DNA of 64,000 nucleotides from Variovorax paradoxus EPS (lineage in GTDB: Bacteria; Pseudomonadota; Gammaproteobacteria; Burkholderiales; Burkholderiaceae_C), in the NCBI RefSeq assembly GCF_000184745.1, contig NC_014931.1, positions 1,922,001 to 1,986,000 on the forward strand, written 5' to 3'. The notes under the pieces are model-generated. The model worked only from the letters and a program-made list of their open reading frames with translations, was not told the origin of the DNA and did no database searches. The first letter of the stretch is position 1. Each line of letters begins with the position of its first letter. Shown one piece after another: positions 57,953 to 64,000 of this stretch. A program made the translations under genes and the position numbers.

Positions 57953-58201
57953 ATGGAAAATATCCCGGCCACCCTTTGGATTGCCGCCTGCGCGCATCGA
58001 TTGCGGCAGCGCTGGCACTCGGTCGACGTCTTCGAACTGGAAGACATGGCGCGCACGCTTCGACGCGATGCGCGGCTGAGGGCCATGCCGCCCGAGGATG
58101 CGGCCGACGATTGGCTTCGTCCTCTCACGGGAACCTCGACGCAAGGGCCGGCCGCTCCACCCAACCGGTTGCCTTCAGGGCCACTTCCGATTTCTCCTTG
58201 A
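57953..58201 (+). CDS. Hypothetical small protein, LexA-box-controlled, possibly leaderless
   Basis: Protein of 82 residues. The first 55 residues (MENIPATLWIAACAHRLRQR, then WHSVDVFELEDMARTLRRDARLRAMPPEDAADDWLRP) look folded and helical with good codon usage; the last 25 are Pro/Ser/Gly-rich. The ATG is 11 bp from the LexA box and 7 bp from TAAAAT, so the message would begin at or next to the start codon, and no ribosome binding site is present. An intrinsic terminator lies 69 bp after the stop. I do not recognise the family. SOS control is inferred from the box. Confidence 0.65.
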   Translation: MENIPATLWIAACAHRLRQRWHSVDVFELEDMARTLRRDARLRAMPPEDAADDWLRPLTGTSTQGPAAPPNRLPSGPLPISP

Positions 58202-58269
58202 CGGGTCAGCCGTCCCCCGCCAGCCACCTGTGCGGGGTCCTTGATGCCATGCCAGCAGAAAGGCTTGAG

Positions 58270-58295
58270 CCCAGCGTCACCGCTGGGTTTTTTTT
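58270..58295 (+). terminator. Rho-independent terminator
   Basis: CCCAGCG-TCAC-CGCTGGG followed by eight T residues. It ends the short SOS-type transcription unit that starts at 57953 and isolates the methyltransferase gene downstream. The other bases of the 172-bp gap show no gene. Confidence 0.92.
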
Positions 58296-58373
58296 GCCCG
58301 ATCGCGAGGCTATAGTCGGCCAGCGCCGTCACAGCGCAACCCCCAGACCTTCGCAGATCCTCAAAGGACGTTC

Positions 58374-59969
58374 GTGCCGGATTCACTGACTTCCACGCTG
58401 ACCAGCTACTACGACACGGTGCCCTACGACTCGCACCCGTTCCCACAGTCCGCGATGGAGCACCTGGAGGCGCTGGCCTTCTTGTTCGGCCTTGATGCGC
58501 CTGCTCCCGCCACGGCCCGCGTGCTCGAATTAGGTTGCGCGGCCGGCGGCAACCTGATTCCCTTCGCGGCACGCCATCCCGAGGCGAGCGCCCTCGGCGT
58601 CGACCTGTCGCCTGTGCAGGTGTCGCAAGGCGTCGCAGCTATCGCCCATGCGAGCCTGTCGAACGTGGAGTTGAGGGCATTCAACATCGCCGACATCGAC
58701 GCCTCGTTCGGCCAGTTCGACTACATCGTTTGCCACGGCGTCTACAGCTGGGTGCCAGGGCCGGTGCAGGACGCGATCCTGCGCATCTGCTCCGAGAACC
58801 TCGCGCCGAACGGCGTGGCCTACGTGAGCTACAACGTGTACCCGGGCTGGAAGGCGCGCGAGATCGTCCGCGACGCGATGATTCTCCGCGGCGGCCCTCG
58901 CGACACGCCCGACGAAAAGCTGGCCTATGCGCGCGGCATGCTCGAGTTCCTCGAGCAGTCGGCGCGCCCCGACAGCGTGCTCAAGAAAACGCTCGAAGAG
59001 ACGATGCCGATCGTGCGTGGCGCCAATAGCTCCTACCTGCTGCACGAATTCCTCGAGCCCTGCAACGAGCCGTGCTACTTCAAGGAGTTCGCCGCGCGTG
59101 CCGACGCCCGCGGCCTGGCTTACCTGTGCGATGCGGAGCCCTCGACCATGTTCGTGCAGAACTACGGCGAGAAGGTGCGCGATCCGCTGCTGCGCGAATG
59201 CGGCGGCAGCCAGATCATGATGGAGCAGTACCTCGATTTCCTGGTCAACCGCACCTTCCGCCAGACCCTCCTGGTCAAGCAGGAGTGCGCCCGGGACATC
59301 CGCTACCGCCTCGATCCGGCGCGCATCCGTGCCCTCGAATTCGCCGGCGTGTTCACCACAGAGGACGGTGGCGCGCTGACGCTCGATGCGCGCGAGCAGC
59401 CCTGCCATGCGATGCGCAATCTCAAGGTCACGCTGCGCCTGCCCGCGCACAAGGCCGTGGCGCAGGTGCTGGAGGCGCGCTATCCCGCGTCCGTGTCGGC
59501 AGAAGCTCTGATCGATGCCGCGGCAAAGCTCAACGGCGAGCCGCGCGATGCGGTCGAACGCGTCGTGCTGGCCATGCTCGAGGAACTGGTGATCCTCGGC
59601 GCCTTGCGGTTCCGGCGCACGCCGGTGTCTGCGGCGACCGAGGTGTCCGGCCTTCCGCAGGCCCTGTCCACCGTGCGGGGCGCGCTCGGCCTTGCGCTCA
59701 CGGCCGGCGCCAATGCCCAGGCCTGCAACCAGTGGCACGAGCCCGTCGGCCTCACGTTGCTGGAGCGCAGCCTGCTGCCGCTGCTCGACGGCGCACATTC
59801 GCACGAAGCGCTTGCCGAGCACCTGGCCAGTGAAGTGCGGGCTGATCGCCTGCGCTTCATCAAGGACGAGAAGCCGCTGACCGAGCCCGAGGCGCTGAAG
59901 GAATTCGCGCAGCAGCAGGTCGCGCTGGCCCTGAAGGACCTGCGGCGCAAGGCGCTGCTCACGGCCTGA
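58374..59969 (+). CDS. SAM-dependent methyltransferase with regulatory domain (rickettsial PKMT-like)
   Basis: Protein of 531 residues. The GTG start is supported by AAAGGA 6 nt upstream. Residues about 45-165 are a class I methyltransferase (ARVLELGCAAGGNLIPFAAR; LGVDLSPVQVSQG; FDYIVCHGVYSWV; NGVAYVSYNVYPGW). About 200-300 match the methyltransferase regulatory domain (SSYLLHEFLEPCNEPCYFKEFAARADARGLAYL), which is characteristic of rickettsial protein-lysine methyltransferases that modify an outer-membrane autotransporter. The C-terminal 150 residues are winged-helix-like. Target and site of action here are unknown; no autotransporter gene is adjacent. A terminator separates it from the gene before. 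Confidence 0.82.
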   Translation: MPDSLTSTLTSYYDTVPYDSHPFPQSAMEHLEALAFLFGLDAPAPATARVLELGCAAGGNLIPFAARHPEASALGVDLSPVQVSQGVAAIAHASLSNVELRAFNIADIDASFGQFDYIVCHGVYSWVPGPVQDAILRICSENLAPNGVAYVSYNVYPGWKAREIVRDAMILRGGPRDTPDEKLAYARGMLEFLEQSARPDSVLKKTLEETMPIVRGANSSYLLHEFLEPCNEPCYFKEFAARADARGLAYLCDAEPSTMFVQNYGEKVRDPLLRECGGSQIMMEQYLDFLVNRTFRQTLLVKQECARDIRYRLDPARIRALEFAGVFTTEDGGALTLDAREQPCHAMRNLKVTLRLPAHKAVAQVLEARYPASVSAEALIDAAAKLNGEPRDAVERVVLAMLEELVILGALRFRRTPVSAATEVSGLPQALSTVRGALGLALTAGANAQACNQWHEPVGLTLLERSLLPLLDGAHSHEALAEHLASEVRADRLRFIKDEKPLTEPEALKEFAQQQVALALKDLRRKALLTA

Positions 59970-60023
59970 CCGTTCCCGTTTTCATTCCCTCGTTCTTCAT
60001 CCAACTCAAAGAGGAGACTTCCC

Positions 60024-61760
60024 ATGCAGCAATTCCAATGGACGCCGACATTGCGCGCCGCCGTCGCAGCCGCGCTCGCGCTGACTGCCGCGGGCGCGTC
60101 GCAGGCGGCCTCGCAGGCGCCGGTCGCGGCCGAGCACGGCATGGTCGTGAGCGCGCAGCACCTGGCCAGCAAGGTCGGCGTCGATGTGCTCAAGCGCGGC
60201 GGCAACGCGGTCGATGCGGCGGTTGCCGTGGGCTATGCGCTGGCGGTGGTGTACCCGGCAGCGGGTAACCTCGGCGGCGGCGGTTTCATGACCGTGCAAC
60301 TGGCCGACGGCCGCAAGACCTTCCTAGACTTCCGCGAGAAGGCGCCGCTGGCCGCTACGGCCAACATGTACCTGGACAAGGACGGCAACGTCATCAAGGG
60401 CCTGAGCACCAACGGCCACCTCGCCGTCGGCGTGCCGGGCTCGGTGTCGGGCATGGAATACGCGCGCGAGAAGTACGGCACGATGAAGCGCGCCGACCTC
60501 ATCGCTCCCTCGATCCAGTTGGCCGACAAGGGCTTCGCGCTGGAGCAGGGCGACATCGACATGCTGTGGACCTCCACCGCCGATTTCCAGAAAGACCCGG
60601 TCTCCGGCGCGATCTTCCTGAACAAGGGGCAGCCTTTCCAGGTCGGCCAGAAGCTCGTGCAGAAGGACCTCGCCAAGACGCTGAAGGAAATCAGTTCCAA
60701 GGGCACCGACGGCTTCTACAAGGGCTGGGTCGGCAAGGCGATCGTGGCATCGAGCCAGGCCGGCAAGGGCATCATCACGCAGGCCGACCTCGACCAGTAC
60801 AAGACGCGCGAACTCGCCCCGGTCGAGTGCGACTACCGCGGCTACCGCGTGGTGTCGGCACCGCCCCCGAGCTCGGGCGGCGTGATCATCTGCGAGATGC
60901 TCAACATCCTGGAGGGCTACCCGCTCAAGGACCTGGGCTTCCGCTCGGCGCAATCGGTGCACTACCAGATCGAAGCCATGCGCCACGCCTACGTGGACCG
61001 CAACAGCTATCTGGGCGACCCCGACTTCGTGAAGAACCCGCTCGATCGCCTGCTCGACAAGGGCTACGCGGAGAAGATCCGCGCGGCCATCGATCCAAAG
61101 AAGGCGGGCGTCTCCAAGGACATCAAGCCCGGCGTCGCGCCGCACGAAGGCAGCAACACCACCCACTACTCGATCACCGACCAGTGGGGCAATGCGGTCT
61201 CGGTCACCTACACGCTGAACGACTGGTTCGGCGCCAAGGTCACGGCCGACAAGACCGGCGTGCTGCTGAACAACGAGATGGACGACTTCACCTCCAAGAT
61301 CGGCGTGCCCAACATGTACGGCCTGGTGCAGGGCGAGGCCAACGCCATCGCCCCGGGCAAGCGCCCGCTGAGCTCGATGAGCCCGACCATCGTTTCCAAG
61401 GACGGCAAGCCGGTGTTCGTGGTCGGCACGCCCGGCGGCAGCCGCATCATCACGGCGGTGCTGCACACGATCCTGAACGTGGTCGACTACGGCATGAACG
61501 TGCAGGAAGCCGTCGATGCGCCGCGCTTCCACCAGCAGTGGCTGCCCGACGTCACCAACGTCGAGACCTTCGCCATCAGCCCCGACACCCGCAAGATCCT
61601 GAGCGACATGGGCCACAACCTGGGCGTGCCGCAGCCGGCGAACCACCTCGCGGCGATCATCGTCGGCGCGCCGTCGCTGGGCGGCAAGCCGGTCGGCGCC
61701 AACCGCTTCTACGGCGCGAACGACCCCCGCCGCAACACCGGTCTGGCGGCCGGGTACTGA
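60024..61760 (+). CDS. ggt: Gamma-glutamyltransferase
   Basis: Periplasmic N-terminal nucleophile hydrolase of 578 residues that cleaves glutathione and other gamma-glutamyl compounds. Signal peptide of about 29 residues ends ASQA-AS. The precursor cuts itself before Thr379 in GSNTTHYSI, giving a large and a small subunit. Other motifs: GGNAVDAAVAVGYALAVVYP, GNLGGGGFM, FREKAP (substrate Arg), and PLSSMSPTIV and GTPGGSRIIT in the small subunit. The ribosome binding site is AAAGAGGAG. A terminator follows the stop. Confidence 0.94.
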   Translation: MQQFQWTPTLRAAVAAALALTAAGASQAASQAPVAAEHGMVVSAQHLASKVGVDVLKRGGNAVDAAVAVGYALAVVYPAAGNLGGGGFMTVQLADGRKTFLDFREKAPLAATANMYLDKDGNVIKGLSTNGHLAVGVPGSVSGMEYAREKYGTMKRADLIAPSIQLADKGFALEQGDIDMLWTSTADFQKDPVSGAIFLNKGQPFQVGQKLVQKDLAKTLKEISSKGTDGFYKGWVGKAIVASSQAGKGIITQADLDQYKTRELAPVECDYRGYRVVSAPPPSSGGVIICEMLNILEGYPLKDLGFRSAQSVHYQIEAMRHAYVDRNSYLGDPDFVKNPLDRLLDKGYAEKIRAAIDPKKAGVSKDIKPGVAPHEGSNTTHYSITDQWGNAVSVTYTLNDWFGAKVTADKTGVLLNNEMDDFTSKIGVPNMYGLVQGEANAIAPGKRPLSSMSPTIVSKDGKPVFVVGTPGGSRIITAVLHTILNVVDYGMNVQEAVDAPRFHQQWLPDVTNVETFAISPDTRKILSDMGHNLGVPQPANHLAAIIVGAPSLGGKPVGANRFYGANDPRRNTGLAAGY

Positions 61761-61774
61761 TCCTGCAAACTCAG

Positions 61775-61808
61775 GGCGGTCGTGCCACGCTGGCGCGGCC
61801 GCCTTTTT
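61775..61808 (+). terminator. Rho-independent terminator after ggt
   Basis: A 13-bp stem including G-U pairs (GGCGGTCGTGCCA with TGGCGCGGCCGCC, loop CGC) followed by TTTTT. It starts 14 bp after the ggt stop; its T-run ends 8 bp before the rsuA ATG, so rsuA must have its own promoter or depend on read-through. Confidence 0.85.
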
Positions 61809-61816
61809 CATTTCCC

Positions 61817-62566
61817 ATGCATCTGCAAGACATCCTCTACACCCAGGGCTTCGGCACGCGACGCGTTTGCGCGGGGCTGGTCCAGCAAGGCCACGTGACC
61901 ATCGACGGCAAGGCCGTGACGGACCCCTTCGCCGACGTCGACCCCGAAGGCCTTCTCTACACCGTGCAGGGCACGCCGTGGGCCTATCACGAGAAGGCCT
62001 ACCTGATGCTGCACAAGCCGGCCGGCACCGAGTGCTCGCAGAAGCCTTCGACCTACCCGAGCATCTACACGCTGCTGCCGTCGCCGCTGCGCCTGCGGCC
62101 CAACAAGGGCGCGGTACAGGGCGTGCAGGCCATCGGCCGGCTCGACCAGGACACCACCGGTCTCCTGCTGATGACCGACGACGGCCAGTTCATCCACAAG
62201 ATGGGCTCGCCCAAGCACCACGTGCCCAAGGTCTACGAGGTGACGGCGAAGCACCCGGTGGACGAGGCGCAGATCGCGAAGCTGCTGGCCGGCGTGGTGC
62301 TCGACGACGACCCGAAGCCGGTGCGCGCGGCGGCCTGCGAATCCGACAGCCCGCTGCACCTGCGGCTCACGCTCACCGAGGGCAAATACCACCAGGTCAA
62401 GCGCATGCTGGCCGCGGTGGGCAACCGGGTCGAGGGCCTGCACCGTTCGCGCATCGGCGAGCTGTCGCTGCCCGCGGACCTGGCGCCGGGGCAGTGGCGC
62501 TGGCTGACGGCCGAAGAAGTGGCAGCGCTGCGTGCGCCGACGAAACCTGCCAAGCCGCCACAGTAG
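61817..62566 (+). CDS. rsuA: 16S rRNA pseudouridine(516) synthase
   Basis: RNA-modifying enzyme of 249 residues. An N-terminal S4-like RNA-binding domain (MHLQDILYTQGFGTRRVCAG) precedes the catalytic domain with Asp110 in IGRLDQDTTGLLLMTDDG, and PKVYEVTAKHP and EGKYHQVKRMLAAVGNRV motifs typical of RsuA/RluB. Size and single-S4 layout favour RsuA, which makes pseudouridine 516 of 16S rRNA. No ribosome binding site is visible because the ggt terminator lies just upstream, suggesting a very short leader. Confidence 0.88.
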   Translation: MHLQDILYTQGFGTRRVCAGLVQQGHVTIDGKAVTDPFADVDPEGLLYTVQGTPWAYHEKAYLMLHKPAGTECSQKPSTYPSIYTLLPSPLRLRPNKGAVQGVQAIGRLDQDTTGLLLMTDDGQFIHKMGSPKHHVPKVYEVTAKHPVDEAQIAKLLAGVVLDDDPKPVRAAACESDSPLHLRLTLTEGKYHQVKRMLAAVGNRVEGLHRSRIGELSLPADLAPGQWRWLTAEEVAALRAPTKPAKPPQ

Positions 62567-62657
62567 GGGCAGAAGGGGAGAGAAAGAGCGCCGGAACGGT
62601 CAGCCAGCCTTCAGGGCCGGCCGTTAAGATCCTCAGCTCTTTCCCGGAACCTTCCCC

Positions 62658-63665
62658 TTGCGACTCCCTGCCCGCCCGAACGGCCGCGTTGCGGCCTTCC
62701 TGTTTTCCTGCCTGACCGTCCTGGTGGCCCACGCCGCCACCGCCGCGCCGGCCGAACCTCCTCCCATCTTCGTGCTCAACTCGCTGGACGCCAACGTCAG
62801 CGTGATCAACCCGGTCGACTGGACCGAGAAGCTGCGCATTCCCACGGGCAAGGAGCCGCACCACATCTACATGACGCCTGACGAAAAGTCGGTCATCGTG
62901 GCGAATTCGGCGGGCGATTCGCTCACGTTCCTCAATCCGAAGACGGCGGAGGTGCAGCGGGTGGTCTACGGGATCATCGATCCGTACCAGCTGCAGTTCT
63001 CGCGCGACATGAAGTGGTTCGTCACCGCGGGCAACCGGCTCAACCACGTGGACGTGTACCGCTGGGACGGCAAGGACCTGAAGCTCGCCAAGCGGATCGC
63101 CTCGGGCAAGACGCCCAGCCACATCTGGATCGACAACACCAGCACCATTGCCTACGTGACGATGCAGGACAGCGACGAGATGATCGCCATCGACCTGCCC
63201 ACGCAGACCATCCGCTGGCGCGTGGCCACCGGCGCGATGCCGGCCGACATTTACGGCATTCACAACGACAAGACCCTGCTGGTGGGCCTGACCGGCAGCG
63301 ACGGCGTGCAGGTGTTCGACGTGGCCGGCACCGAGCCCAAGCTGGTCGGCAAGATCCCCACCGGCAAGGGCGCGCACGCCTTCCGCTCGGCCGGCGACGG
63401 CAAGAGCGTGTTCGTGAGCAACCGGGTGGCCAACACGATCAGCCGCATCGACATCGCGACGCTGAAGGTCAGCGCGACCTACGCGGTGCCGGGCGGCCCC
63501 GACTGCATGGACGTGTCGGCCGATGGCAAGACGCTGTACGTCACCTCGCGCTGGGCCAAGAAGCTCAGCGTGATCGACCTGGCCACGCAGAAGGTGGTGC
63601 GGCAAGTCAACGTCGGCCGTTCGCCACACGGCGTCTGGACCCTCGACCATGCCAAGCGCATCTAG
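62658..63665 (+). CDS. Secreted YncE/YVTN-type beta-propeller protein
   Basis: Protein of 335 residues starting at TTG; no ATG lies nearby and only this start gives the whole signal peptide (MRLPARPNGRVAAFLFSCLTVLVAHAATA). About seven YVTN-type blades follow (IFVLNSLDANVSVINPVDW; EKSVIVANSAGDSLTFLNPKT; GKSVFVSNRVANTISRIDIATL; GKTLYVTSRWAKKLSVIDLATQ). Such propellers sit in the periplasm; many serve as scaffolds or bind DNA or quinone cofactors. It overlaps the deacetylase gene by 17 bp, so the two probably act together at the envelope. Confidence 0.82.
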   Translation: MRLPARPNGRVAAFLFSCLTVLVAHAATAAPAEPPPIFVLNSLDANVSVINPVDWTEKLRIPTGKEPHHIYMTPDEKSVIVANSAGDSLTFLNPKTAEVQRVVYGIIDPYQLQFSRDMKWFVTAGNRLNHVDVYRWDGKDLKLAKRIASGKTPSHIWIDNTSTIAYVTMQDSDEMIAIDLPTQTIRWRVATGAMPADIYGIHNDKTLLVGLTGSDGVQVFDVAGTEPKLVGKIPTGKGAHAFRSAGDGKSVFVSNRVANTISRIDIATLKVSATYAVPGGPDCMDVSADGKTLYVTSRWAKKLSVIDLATQKVVRQVNVGRSPHGVWTLDHAKRI

Positions 63666-64000
63666 CCGCGCCCGCCGGGCCATCGCGCTGGCGATGGCCG
63701 TCGCTGTCGTCCCCGCCGCCTGGGCGCAGGGCGGCACCTGCGAAAAGCCGGTCTACCTGACCTTCGACACCGGCCACATGGGCATCGCCCCGCTGGTGGC
63801 CGAGGTGCTCAAGCGGCAGGACGTTCGCGTCACCTTCTTCGCCGCCGCCGAGCGCACGACGACCGATGGTGACAGCCTCGACAACCACTGGGCGCCCTGG
63901 TGGAAGGCGAGGGCGGCCGAGGGCAACGAGTTCGCCTCGCACACCTACGACCACACCTACTGGCGCGCCGACCTGAAGGGCACCACGCCGACCTTCCGGG
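63649..64000 (+). CDS. Polysaccharide deacetylase family protein (partial, cut by window edge)
   Basis: First 117 codons of a secreted carbohydrate esterase 4-type protein. Signal peptide MPSASSRARRAIALAMAVAV ends near WA-QG. The NodB-like domain starts CEKPVYLTFDTGHMGIAPLVAEVLKRQDVRVTFFAA and includes the metal-binding HTYDH. The usual motif TFDDG is here TFDTGH: the first Asp (catalytic base) is kept and the second (metal ligand) is Thr. The start overlaps the propeller gene by 17 bp. The rest is beyond the window. Confidence 0.82.
   Translation, partial: MPSASSRARRAIALAMAVAVVPAAWAQGGTCEKPVYLTFDTGHMGIAPLVAEVLKRQDVRVTFFAAAERTTTDGDSLDNHWAPWWKARAAEGNEFASHTYDHTYWRADLKGTTPTFR

Overview
The window reads as a chromosomal segment of a high-GC betaproteobacterium of the Comamonadaceae, most probably Variovorax or a close relative. 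The evidence is a tmRNA tag reading ANDERFALAA, the order gyrA-serC-pheA-tyrA-aroA/cmk-rpsA-ihfB-lapA-lapB, an aroA-cmk gene fusion, and dispersed inverted repeats carrying GCTGAGCTTGTCGAAGC, which I know from this group. No prophage, insertion sequence, CRISPR array or tRNA was seen. Coding density is very high and no gene-free stretch reaches 300 bp.

Left part (1-8.5 kb): an aminophosphonate uptake and breakdown island. Leftward run phnS, phnT and a cut-off permease. Rightward run a GntR-type regulator, phosphonoacetate hydrolase (phnA), phosphonoacetaldehyde dehydrogenase (phnY), a PhnZ/TmpB-like HD-domain oxygenase and a FAD-dependent aminophosphonate oxidoreductase. No PhnW transaminase is visible, so the flavoenzyme is the likely source of phosphonoacetaldehyde. 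A perfect 8-bp dyad lies over both divergent promoters.

8.6-24.3 kb: beta-alanine breakdown (omega-amino acid:pyruvate aminotransferase and methylmalonate/malonate-semialdehyde dehydrogenase) with a divergent LysR regulator. Next comes a GntR regulator and a complete branched-chain-amino-acid-type ABC importer. Behind it are an M20 N-carbamoyl amino acid hydrolase, a second solute-binding protein, an MlrC-family (M81) protein and a SnoaL/NTF2-like protein. This looks like a catabolic cluster for a ureido or amide compound, but the substrate is not identifiable from sequence.

24.3-32.1 kb: a cox-type molybdenum hydroxylase operon, S-L-M structural genes followed by coxD, coxE, coxG and xdhC-like maturation genes. 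It is preceded by a divergent GAF/Fis regulator without an AAA+ domain. The large subunit has AYRGAGR rather than the CO-oxidising AYxCSFR loop, so CO is probably not its substrate.

32.2-41.7 kb, leftward: an Mrp Na+/H+ antiporter operon with fused A/B subunit, the fluoride channel crcB, and a TRAP transporter.

41.8-54.5 kb, leftward: core genes, namely a ComEA-like helix-hairpin-helix protein, lapB, lapA, ihfB, rpsA, aroA-cmk fusion, tyrA, pheA, serC, a DUF2059 protein and gyrA.

54.7-64 kb, mainly rightward: an OmpA-family protein, ubiG, gph, tmRNA, a LexA-box-controlled pair of small divergent genes, a rickettsial-PKMT-like methyltransferase, gamma-glutamyltransferase, rsuA, a YncE-like beta-propeller protein and a truncated polysaccharide deacetylase gene.
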